Shown here piece after piece: positions 11,563 to 22,486 of a DNA stretch of 64,000 nucleotides. Numbering within the stretch: the first letter of the stretch is position 1; the number at the start of each line of letters is the position of its first letter. The notes below the pieces were generated by a model, which worked only from the letters and a program-made list of their open reading frames with translations, was not told the DNA's origin and made no database searches. The position numbers and the translations under genes were made by a program. The stretch covers positions 248,001 through 312,000 of the forward strand of contig JAGMUV010000043.1 of NCBI GenBank assembly GCA_020744425.1, given 5' to 3'. This DNA is from Dactylonectria macrodidyma (taxonomy: Eukaryota; Ascomycota; Sordariomycetes; Hypocreales; Nectriaceae).

Positions 11563-13647
11563 GTTTGCCTGAGATTCGCATACTGCACTATTGGTCTGTC
11601 CGTCACGGTCAAACTAAACTACAGTGCAAACTGTAGTCTACACTATTAGTCTGAACAGAATAGCCCCACTTGCGGCCTGTCGCTCCTCGTACCTCCCTGG
11701 CTGCCTCCAGTGGACTCCCGTCTTGAATAAAAATTATACGGCATGGGAAATGGAGAGTAGACGAAAATAATTAAGACATAAATAGCTTTCGAGCGGACTG
11801 GATTTGCCTTAATCTGCGCCTTGGGTGGGGACGTGACCTACCACATTGGCGGAGAAGATGTGGCCAAGGTTTAGCATCATGCACTTTCTCGACCGCAAAC
11901 AACAAATTGGCAATATATCTCAGAGCGTGGTGGAATTGATACAAGGCGAGAGTCCCAGAGAGATAATGACTGTAATCTTAACCAGAATGAGTGTCATTCT
12001 CACGGAGAGACCAGCGTGATTATTGGCATCTCAGCTGTATCGCTCAATGCGGCTGGCTTACCCTATAGGCGCTGGATAGAGGCTAGTAGTAGTAGTAGAT
12101 CACCCTCCGACATCTACACCCCTTGGCAACTGCTGTTAAGGAGTGCGCCCACTACACACCAACTATACTAACATCGCATAACGCACGACGAACCTCAAGG
12201 CCGAATGGCCCCAGGGCAATTTGACCTTGGGCCCAGGACGCCTAAGGACCTGTCGCGCCTCGCAAGAGACAGGCTCTTGCATGACGCCCACCACGACCTC
12301 GCCGAGGGCACTATCACGCCCATTGGAACAAGAGCTGAGCAGCTTGCGCACCGGAGCCCGCGCAAGCCCAGGGACACTTCCAACCGACGCCCATCACTCA
12401 CCAGCAGTGACTACGTGTACAGCATTGAGCCCCCCGGAATCACGAACAACGACACGCATGCGATCTCTACGAGGACCACGCTCCAGGGCGTTGCGGCGCA
12501 TAGCCGGGCCCTGCTCGACGCCAATATACAAGCCGCTGATGCCTTCTGCACAGCGTTCGACACTATCGCTGAGAACTTTGTCGGCACGAACGCTGCAGGT
12601 TTCGCATGCGACCTAGCAAAGCACTTCACTCAACTCTGCACTGAACTTGTCAACGGAAACCGACCACATCCCACTGCCACAGACACACAACGCCCCGAAC
12701 GCACAAGGCAACTCATACGCCGACAGACTTCGCGATGGCCTCCGACAGGACACCGCCCCGGACCCCCAACGCCTACCTACGCTGCCCAAACGAAACAACA
12801 ACAACAACCCCAAGATAGGGGGTGCTGCTAGGGGCAACGACGACAGAATTTTCATTCGCCTCGCTGAGCAATCTCCCGCGTGGAGACTCGAACCCTATAT
12901 GCTCCGCTCACACGTGGCGGACGTACTGAAGATTAAGCTCGACCAGATCCCGCACGCAGCGAAGATCAGATCGGGATGGGCGGTGCGCGCAGCCGACCGC
13001 GCAGTGCACCAACAGATCCTCGACAACGAAGCCGAAATCAACCAAACCATAGGGACCGAGAGGGTGGAAGCAGCACAGAAATGGTACACCTATGTCATCG
13101 CGGACGTACCCCGGACGCTCCACAGGCTCTTCCCTGCAGGCCTGCTAGACGTCAGCTCGAACGTTATACTGGAAGAGGCGGCAGCGCAATCCGGCCAAAC
13201 ACCGATCAGCGTGCGCCCCTCGCGACACAACAGCCACGAGGACCCCCTCATCACTATGCTTGTCTCCTTCCTGGAGAAGCCCACTAAACGGTTCCAGCTC
13301 TTCGGCACCAGCCGCTACGCGCGCCTTATCGAGAAGCTCCCCCCGGCCACGCAGTGCGATCGCTGCTGGGACTACCACGCCAAACGACAATGCGATCGCT
13401 CGCCGAGATGCAAGAATTGCGGCAAGCTCGCCAAAGACCATACCGAGGGCCAGGAATGCGCTGCAACGCAATGCGCCAACTGCCGCGGACCCCACCCCGC
13501 AGACTATCCCTTTGAGTGTGGTAAGACTACACCTGACCGTGCCGCCCCACACCCCCCCCTGCCGCGCCGCGGTACAAGGGAGTGACCTAGAGCGCGTTCA
13601 GAAACAACACCAGCCAATTCCTCATACAACGCGTTCTCTGTATCCCT

Positions 13648-15702
13648 ATGGATTCCCAACTGCCCCCTAGCCAAGCGGTCAACGTGTATGACGACGACAG
13701 CTTCATCCGCGTTGACTATCACAGCCGCCGTGAACGCCCTGAGGATAATACGTGCCGGCCAATTGAAAATCCGGACCCGGAACGCGGCTACAACTTTGAG
13801 CCGATGGACCTTCCAAGCCAGGCTCCCGTGATAGCAGCTTTGCCCCAGCAGCCGCTGTTGCTTTTCCAGGCCTTTATACCTATTTCCCTAGTTGAAAGCT
13901 GGGTCGGCTATACGAATAGCTGGGTCAGTTACCTCTTGCAGCAGCATGAAGCCGGCCGCCGCAGATTGAAACCGCGGTCTCGGCTGTTACAATGGAAGCC
14001 GACCTCTGTTACCGAAATCTACATATGGATTGCAATCATAATTTATATGTTATTGAATATAATACCAAAGATCAAGGACTATTGGAAGGTTTTCAAACCC
14101 GGGAAATTCACCTCATATCACCCAGTAACCGACTACATGTCTTATGACCGATTTCAGCTGCTATCACGACATCTTCGTCTCTGGGACTTTACAACGATCG
14201 ATAAGGAGCCCGCCTTAAGCTTCTACGGCCGTACCTACAGCCGGGTCAATGCCTGGTCTGACCACATACAGCATATGTCTACCGTTTTCTTCTCCCCGGG
14301 CACCTGTATCGCTATAGATGAGTGCATAGTCTGCTACCTCGGAAGGTGCTATGATACAACAACTGTCCCTAATAAACCTACACCAACGGGCTTCAAAGTG
14401 TGGGTTGTGGCCCAACAGGGCTATTTCCTACGGTGGATTTGGCACAGGCCGGGCCGGAAGTTCGGGCCCGTAGGGGTCCGGCCGGCTCGACGGCTCCAAG
14501 GGTCACAGCTACGGCGGAGCCGGCAGCAGTTCCGTAAGAGAAGTACGATCTATCTGAACCCGACCCAAGCTGTGGTTGTTGCCCTAGTAAATCTGCTGCC
14601 GGATTCCACGCATCACGTCTTTCTCGATAACCTTTTCTCTTCACCCGGCCTCTTTCTTCGGCTCCGGCAGCTAGGTCACGGGGCCACGGGCACAGCCCGC
14701 CGTAACGCCGGCTTACACGAATCTCTCGTCAACCTCAAAGCTACAGATAACACAGCAAAAGGCAGCATTCCTTTTAACGAGGTTAGAGCCATCCCTACGA
14801 AGGATAATAAAGTCAGTTAAGAAGACACAATTATGCTATATTTCCTTACTAATTTGTCTTCTATTAGGTTAATCAGATCGTGTGGAAAGATAACGCCCTC
14901 GTTATGTTCCTAACGACCCGATTTACGGGTAGTGAAAGGACTAGCTGTAAGAGGAAGAAGCCGACAGGGGACCAAATTCAGTCACGGCCGATACAGCGTT
15001 TTTTCAGTGATGAGCCCGTCAAAGAGCTTTCTATCCCGTCTATTGCTGCTGCTTACAACCTCGAGATGAACGCAGTAGACCGCGGTGACCAACTGCGGTC
15101 TTATTGGGGCCCCAACCGCCGTGTGCGTAGGGGCCCTTGGAAATCCCTCGTGTTACGACCTGGGCGAGCCGGGCGTGCATGAGACCCTATTTAATAGCTG
15201 TTATCCACACCTATGATCGCTACCATTGTGATTATAGACTTATCTTTTGGCCTGACGGGCTAGGAGACGTAACGCGAAGTGTGGATCGTTACACCTCGCT
15301 TGGGACTTTTTGCTAGAAATAGCCCTTGTGAATAGCTTCATTTTACAGAAGCAAGGGCAGCCACAGTGGCAGCCGATAACTAACCCAGGGGACTGGCGGC
15401 AACGCATTGTTGATGACCTCATGGCTGCGTACGCACCAGCAAGTCAAGCCCGCAAAAGGTTTCGGGTTGGAGACGACTTTACGCCTGTCTCACAGCATAA
15501 CTGGGTCCGAAGGAAGAATCCGTCAGCATGCCGGGCTTGTCAGAACGTACGGCAAGGCGAGCAGCGGCCGCGGCGGCCGTTGGAAGCAACAGCCGGCAAC
15601 AGTAATAGCGGCAGACGGCAATCGCGTTGGCGTTGTGAGCAGTGTGATGTACCTCTTTGTAAATCGGGAAATTGCTGGGACTTCTATCACCACATAAAAT
15701 AG
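13648..15702 (+). pseudogene. piggyBac-like (DDE_Tnp_1_7) transposase A, disrupted by a solo LTR
   Basis: Transposase of the PGBD/piggyBac group. Exon 1 is 13648-14811 and a 56-base intron (812 to 867 of that kilobase) ends at 14867. Exon 2 runs from 14868 to 15702. Family features include IPISLVESWVGYTNSW, the catalytic stretches IAIDECIVCYLGR and VFLDNLFSS, GHGATGTARRN, and AVDRGDQLRSYW late in the protein. The C-terminus is a cysteine-rich domain (CRACQNV, CEQCDVPLCKSGNCW) as expected for a terminal-repeat-binding finger. The frame is broken only by the LTR insertion at 15151. Excluding that insertion and its 5-base duplication, the frame is continuous. It is closely comparable to transposase B at 20326-27807, though clearly diverged from it. 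Confidence 0.85.
15151..15293. mobile_element. 143-bp solo LTR
   Basis: The insert begins TGTTACGA and ends TCGTTACA, so it has TG..CA ends with an 8-base near-inverted repeat. It is flanked by the 5-base duplication CCTCG (15146-15150 and 15294-15298). A TATTTAATAG box lies inside. This is the signature of a solo LTR left by recombination of a small retrotransposon. No internal retroelement sequence remains. Confidence 0.75.
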
Positions 15703-16057
15703 GTGGAGGCAGAGGTACCTTTAATTTGCAGCATTTTAGTTGGTCTAGATCCCTGCTGCTAGCGCAAGTGTAGTCTTACCACACTCAAAGGGATACAGGG
15801 TGCCCTGCAAGGCCCATGAAACAGAACGGGGCCCTAAGGCGCCTCACTAGGGCCGAGAAAGGCAAGATCCGCCAAGCCGGCGAACGCCTATTCCGCATTG
15901 AGAACCCCCGAACCTCTCCCCCGGGCCCGGACCCCCGCTCCTCCCCCGCGGAGGCTGCGGCAGAACGCTTACACGCACCCAGACCCCCGGTAACACAACG
16001 CCCCGGATCGCCAACGAAGCGCCCGAGACACGACTCCAACGCCTCTACCTCCCTATA

Positions 16058-19000
16058 ATGGTAGGAGGCAGCAATGGCAGACCACACGACAGGCCTATTC
16101 GCGTCTACCAAGCGAACGTGGGCAAAACAGGCCCCTCACACGACACAGCGCTTGCGCTAGCGGATAAAGGGGGCTACGACATTGTATTAATACAAGAACC
16201 GTGGACGGAACACCTCGACGGAGCACCAAGAACAAAAACGCACACTGCATACGACACCTATTCCCCTGTTGACACATGGGATAAAGACGACCTCTCTACC
16301 CGCCCCCGGGTTATGACCTATGTATCCCGCCGCGGGAAGCTCACAGCGGACCAACACCGCCCCTTCAAGACCAGAGACGCCCTGTGGATCTCTACAGGCG
16401 GACTAGTAATAGTCAACATCTACAACGACAACCACCACGAGAAATCCGACATGATCAATCCACTACTGAAGTGGAAACCCCCTAAGCACTGCCTCGTCGC
16501 AGGCGACTTCAACGCCCGTCACTTCACGTGGCAGGAGGGTAGAGGTCGCAATGGCGGCGGCGCAATCGCTGAATGGGCGGAGAAGAACGACCTAGCACTA
16601 ACACTCCGCTTCGGCACACCTACGAACAAGCATGGCAACACCATCGACCTCGCCTTCTCGAACATCCCCTTCACTGAGACCACAGTGGAGGAACACCTAG
16701 CAACCTCCTCTGACCACCACTCACTCAGTACTACAATCCCCATATCACTAAAGCTCCCAAACCTCCCTGCAAAGCTCAAAGTCATAGACGCCCCCCGATT
16801 CGAAGAATACATACGCTGCAACATCGCCCCAATACTCGAACTCACACGCCACGGGCTCGCCGAACCCACGCAACACCTCCTGGAAGAAACCGCTGCGGCG
16901 CTCTCCCAGCTCCTCCAAGATGCTATTCTCGTCTCCAGCAAACAGACGAGGAGGCACTGCCTTCAGGCCCCATGGTGGACCGAGGACTGCGACACTACAC
17001 ACCAAACCTTCCTAAGCCTCAGTGCGCAACGGGGTTGAAGAAGAAATGGCCGAGGCCCGGAGAATCTTCCGTAACACTGTGCGCAGCGCAAAACGAGAGT
17101 ACTGGCGCACCTTCATGGAGAATATCTTCCGCCCGGAACAAATCTTCAAGATCACTAAACTTGGCACTGGACCTGGACAACTACGCCCACCGCCACTGGA
17201 AGTCGATGGGGTTATATACGAAACCCAGCTGGAGCGCGCTGAGGCGCTGCGCAAAGCCACCCTCGAACGCATGACAGCCGCAGACGACATCGACGACCCC
17301 TGGAGCGAGAACGCTACAGAGCGCATAGACTTCCCTATGAGCGTTTCCCTCGAGGAGACCCGACACGCTGCAATCAACGTCGGGAGCACCTCCCCTGGCG
17401 TAGATAACATCACAGTAGACCTTCTGAAACCCTGCTGGAATACGATCGGAACCACTGTGTGCTGGCTCTATGGCGGATGCCTATACGCAGGACACCACCC
17501 CAAAGTCTTCAAGACTGCAGAGGTAGTCATGATCCCCAAACCAGGGAAACGAGACCTAACTAAAGCCAAATCCTGGCGCCCCATCTCACTGCTCGCAGTG
17601 CTCGGAAAGGGCCTAGAACGACTCATTGCCAGACGAATAGCATACATCGCTGTTACGCAGGGCATCCTCCACCCCCAGCAGTTCGGTGCACTACAGAAGA
17701 GATCCGCTGTAGACCTCGTTGCAGCGCTAATGCACGACCTCGAGGACGCCATGAACTCGGGCAAGGTTGCCACTATCGTCACAATGGACGTTAAGGGGGC
17801 CTTCGACGCTGTAATGAGAGCCCGGCTCATCAGACAACTGCGTAGGCAGGGCTGGCCAGAACCTCTTGTGCGCTGGGTCGAGTCCTTTATGACTGACCGA
17901 GCAGCGCGCATTCGGCTACAAGAGACAATCACAGACGTCAAACCGCTAGACTGCGGGCTCCCACAAGGCTCGCCAGTCTCTCCGATCCTCTTTCTTCTCT
18001 ACACTGAACCCATCTACAGGCTCGGCGCACTAGACAACATCCCTGGCTCTCAGAGCGTCAAGATACGGCTACTGCAGCCCTCCAGGCGCTACGGGTACGC
18101 TGACGACACTGCTATGGTGCGTATTGGTGACTCCCTCGAAGAAACTGCAGATATGATCAACGCCGACGTTGCCGCTGTCCTCGCGTGGGGCGAGGAGAAC
18201 GGTGTGAACTTCGACCCTGAGAAAACGGAAGTAATGCACTTCTCTAGGAGAAAGGACCAGGTCAGCCCTATAGCGAAGCACGGGGACACCCCCAAGCGCG
18301 CTGAGCCTAGCATGCGCTGGCTAGGCTTACACCTGGACCGCAAACTACGCTTCAAGACACACGTTGAGAAGTGGACGGCGAAGGCAGAACGAGTGGCCAA
18401 CGTCCTACGCAGCGTCACGAACACTAACCGAGGCCCTCCGTCGAAGTACACCAGGCTCGCTGTAAAAGCCTGCGTTGAACCGATGCTACTGTACGGCGTG
18501 GAAGTGTGGTACCCGGGCATGAAAACAGGGACTAAATCAACTGGTATTCAGCACCTAATTCGACGAATGCATACGACCTATGCCAAATCCCTCAGGGCCA
18601 TTGCACCGGTCTGGAAGACAACTCCCCTCCCTGCACTCTACCGGGAGTGCGGGACGCAACCCCTAGAACTCCTCCTTAACAGCGTACAACGACGCTTCGC
18701 TGCAAGACTCCAGACGCTCGACGCGGCTCACCCGCTTACTGAGCGTTCAAAGCCCACCGGTCGGAAGATGACACGCCTGCAGCGCACTGCAGCATGTCTT
18801 CCCAAGGCCCTAAGACCCGAACTCCTCCCTAAGGCCCCCGCGGCCACAGCGGTGCATAAGTCGAAGAAGGAAGCCGCTGAAGATTTCAACGACTGGCTGG
18901 AGTTCCTTCCCGGAAGGGACACGGTAGTGTTCACTGACGGATCGAAAACGGAAAACGGCGTAGGTTGGGGGTACTCGATCTGGCGTAACGGCAAACAAAT

Positions 19001-19754
19001 TGCAGGTGGTTCTGGCGGGCTAAAGTTAGCTGAAGTCTTTGACGCTGAAGCCCGCGCCGCCCTAGAGGGCCTGAAGAGGGCGCTGCAACTCACCAACTCT
19101 CAACACCCCACCCACGTTTGCCTTGATAACACCGCTGCAATCCAAGGCCTGCTAGGTAACCCTGGCGAATCGTCTCAGCACGTTTTCCTAGAGTTCCAAG
19201 CGCTCGCTAAGGACCACGGTAGTGTTGATGTCCACTGGTCCCCAGGGCACATGGATATCGAAGGGAATGAAACAGCGGATGCATACGCGAAACGGGGCAC
19301 TGCGAAGGTGCCCGAGGACTTACCTCCCACACTAGCGTACGTTAAAGGGCTTGCAAGAGCCCAAACAGCACGACACCATCAACTGTGGTGGATCGATAAC
19401 ATTCCGGAATCGTACCAACCCCTTAACTTGAAGGCAACGCTAAAAAGCCCTAAAGAACTGGAGTTAGAACGACCTGTGCTCCACCGGCTGCTTGCAGCGC
19501 GGACACAGCACGGAGACTTCGCAGAGTACCACGAGCGCTTTGCACACGCCGACGCTGCTATCTCCTGCACCTGCGGGAGAAGAAAGAACCCTTATCACAT
19601 CTTCTACTGTCGGAAGGTGGAAGCAAAGAGAAGGCCCCGGCTGGCTCCGGAGCCTCTCAGCGCTATCCACAAGATAATAGGAACCGAATTCAAGCGGTAC
19701 GCAACCTTAGTTAAGGCAAGCCAATTCTTTACACGAATTTGCCCCAACTATTAG
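16058..19754 (+). pseudogene. LINE A ORF2: endonuclease, reverse transcriptase, RNase H
   Basis: Polyprotein that nicks DNA and copies the LINE RNA by target-primed reverse transcription. The apurinic-type endonuclease shows GDFNARH near 16505 and SSDHHSL near 16715. One frameshift at about 17022-17038 joins it to the reverse transcriptase frame, which has SWRPISLLAVLGKG, LPQGSPVSPILF and the catalytic YADD near 18098. An RNase H domain follows with all key residues visible: FTDGSKTENG, AEARAALEG, LDNTAAI and HWSPGHMDIEGNETADAYA. A C-terminal CTCGRRK..H..C finger completes the ORF. The start ATG overlaps the ORF1 stop (TAATG). Apart from the frameshift the protein looks whole, so decay is modest. 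Confidence 0.85.
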
Positions 19755-20173
19755 TGGCGTACCTCCATAGCGCAAAAGACACGCGCCAAACCTTTCCTTT
19801 GTTCATTTATTACTTTCCGTCCGGACGCGATTCGGGCACCCTGCGAGGACGCGTTGGCCGCTAAGCAGATGTTAGATAATACCTGTTGGGCCCCGGAGGC
19901 CCCGTCGAAAACACTTCGATGAGCTGCTGAAAAGTTGGCTCGATAATTGCAACTGGAATACTGTTGCGCCTTCAAATCCCGCTGACGGGTGCTAGGCTTG
20001 AAGATTATAAGGCGTTTAGCTGAGAAATGCTGAATGGCTTAGGGGAAATGAGGGATGAAGACAGTGGAAGAAGCAGCAAGGAGCAGCGACGGCACGCCCA
20101 AAAACGGGCGACCGGTCCCCCGGCCCACACCGCGCCTTCCAAACAAGATAAGACTGGGCCCCGCCTACCCTAT
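19755..20173 (+). other. LINE A 3' untranslated region, first part
   Basis: No gene. This lies between the ORF2 stop and the second piggyBac-like element. The remaining part of the 3' region is 27894-28003. It contains CCCGCTGACGGG (a 4-bp stem hairpin, about 19977-19988), which also occurs near 28209. Confidence 0.6.
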
Positions 20174-22486
20174 CCCACGAGTGCTCACAAGACAACACCT
20201 CCGTACTTAGCCCCACATGACCCCTGCGATGACGAGAGTACGAGCGGGGTACCGGAAGTTTGATCCGTCATTTTAACCCCCCCAAAACACCACTGGAAGA
20301 CCCCTGAAGCATTTCAATCTCATCAATGAGTACTCAATTGATTCCCGAGGGTGCGCAGGCTCTCAATGCCTATGATGACAAGAGCTTTATTAAGGCAAAG
20401 CACAGTCATCGGCTGTGGCCAAATGACCCCACCTGCATAGTTGTTTTCCCGGCTGCCCAAGACCGAGGCACGCAATTTGAACCTTTCAACGTTCCAAGGC
20501 GCGAATTTCACATCGATACGCTGCCTCCAACGCCTCTCGAGCTATTCCAGCTTTTCCTACCTATTTCCCTTGTTGAGAAATGGGTACATTACACCAAGAT
20601 CTGGATCTCGTGGCTCAAAGCCAACGAGTGGGTGGATAGCTGGAAAAAGCCGATGGGTCGAACATCACGTCTGCGAACTTGGGAAGGAACCTATGCCTCA
20701 GAGATCTACCTGTTTATTGCAATACTGATTTATATGGGAATACACATAGAAAAGACGTTGAAGACCTATTGGAGTTCCCCTCAGCCCTGTTCACAAGGCG
20801 CAGAACACTCATTTATCAAATTCATGCCCTACTGGAAGTTTCAGCTCATCCACCGTCATCTCCGCCCTTTTGACCACACCAAGATCGATGAGACCGATGA
20901 GGAACACCTACCAGAGGTGTTCCAAGGCATTGAAGAGTGGTCTAACCACATACAAGCAGTCTCAGCCGAGCTTTTAACTGCTGGGTCTCACCTTGCCGTG
21001 GATGAGTGCATGGTTGGTTATACGGGGAAATGTGACGCCAAAACAACGGTCAAGGGCAAGCCAGAACCAGTGGGATTCAAGATCTGGGTTATCGCCCAAC
21101 AGGGCTTCTTTCTTCGCTGGCTTTGGCACATCAGAGATGCGACTTATGGCCCCGTTGGCATCGAGCTTCCACAGAAGAAGTCATCCACACGTTCTCAGGG
21201 CCGGGGCGCTTCCAAGGCCGCAGGGAAAGAGCTAGCCAGGGAAGAGAAGCCCATTGCCTTGAACCCGACCCAAGCCGTCGTCATTGCCCTAGCAAATCTA
21301 CTGCCAAAAGCGACATATCATGTCTACATCGATAACCTCTTCTCGTCATCAGGTCTCCTCCGCAGTCTTCGGAATCACGGCCACGGAGCCACAGGCACGG
21401 CCCGCAAGAACAGCGGCATCTACAAGGAATTGGCAGAGGATAAGGGCAATGACGGCAAGGTCAAGAGAAGCTACGAATTTAACAAGGTCAAGGCGATACC
21501 GACCCCTGACAATAAGGTACCAATTTCTGACACTTTTACTTTGAAAATCCCAACTAATCTGTCGTCATTCTATATCCCTAGGTCAACCATATCGCTTGGA
21601 AAGACAACAGGCTTGTGTTATTTATGACAACCGTGTTCACTGGCGCCGACGATGAGCGAGTTGAACGCCAAAGGAGGAAGCCGTCGTCACGCAAGCCCGA
21701 GGCCAAGCCAATACGCCAATTCTTTGGTGACGAAGCTGTCAAGATAGTTCAAATCCCGACGGTCGCTGCTGCTTATAACGAAGAAATGAATCATGTTGAC
21801 CGTGGTGATCAGTTGAGGTCATATTATGAGTATAGGCATCCCCTACGCCGCGGTGCTTGGCAGGCACTTTGCTGGACCTTCCTCCTAGATGTGGCCCTTC
21901 TTAACAGTTATCTTCTTCAGCGTTACGGGCAGCCACGTTGGAAGCGATATACGAACCATAGGGAATGGCGAGAGTGCATTTATAACGCATTATTCAACAC
22001 ATACGGTCATGAAAGTCAGTCAAGGAAGAGATATCGCGCAGGGGAGGAATTGGACGATGAGGGCACCGAAACACGGCCAATTGAGCATAATCTTGTCCGT
22101 CGGAAGAACCCTGTGGATTGCGTATGCTGTCAGGGCTTTCGGCAAGGTCAAGTGAGGTCAAAAGGTCAGAAAAGGAGGAAGCCGTTGGGGCCGGGTGATG
22201 CTGACAAGATCCGGGTAGGGTGGATGGATGGATGGATTTTATTTCGCCCGGGGGGACACACCCCAGAGGGCCTTTGCGCTAAGCTATTTTCGTTTCGTAC
22301 GGTTCTTCCATAATCACCCGAAGCCCCACAATTTCACTTTACTGGCTGGTCCAATCTGATGTATATGCAGTGACAGGCCTGCTTGAAGGCCAATTTCTCC
22401 AAGTGTTCAGCATCCTATCCTCAGCAGCTGAAGCACGGTCTGCCAAAATGAGACTGTATGACGTTAGTAGGATTCAATCTGAATAG

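Larger units (their letters stand above)
13508..15792 (+). mobile_element. piggyBac-like element A inside LINE A ORF1
   Basis: A 2285-bp element bounded by perfect 25-bp inverted repeats starting CCCTTTGAGTGTGG (13508-13532 and 15768-15792). It holds one DDE_Tnp_1_7 transposase gene with one intron and a solo LTR at 15151-15293. The flanks read GACTAT on the left and ATACAG on the right. Restoring the interrupted zinc knuckle requires a 2-base AT duplication at a TATA site, not the TTAA expected for piggyBac. Confidence 0.85.
12205..16058 (+). pseudogene. LINE A ORF1 (gag-like, zinc knuckle), split by a transposon
   Basis: Nucleic-acid-binding ORF1 protein of a Tad-type LINE. The first part (12205 to about 12680) and the second (about 12650-13507) lie in different frames, so one frameshift sits near 12670-12690. 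Three cysteine/histidine clusters follow: CDRCWDYHAKRQC, CKNCGKLAKDH, and CANCRGPHPADY. The last knuckle is cut by the element at 13508-15792. Its final cysteine is encoded just after the insertion (TGC at 15801-15803), and the frame resumes exactly if two bases, AT, are counted as duplicated. The remainder (to 16058) is arginine/proline-rich. The stop TAA overlaps the ORF2 start in TAATG, which suggests coupled translation. Confidence 0.75.

Noticed and set aside
15150..15294. A 145-bp MITE with 3-bp CTC duplication
   Set aside because: The same insertion read one base inwards gives TG..CA ends and a 5-bp duplication, which fits a solo LTR better.
19971..19992. Hairpin CCCGCTGACGGG followed by CTAG, like a Helitron 3' end
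   Set aside because: It lies inside the LINE A 3' region, the stem is only 4 bp, and the second copy near 28209 is not followed by CTRR.
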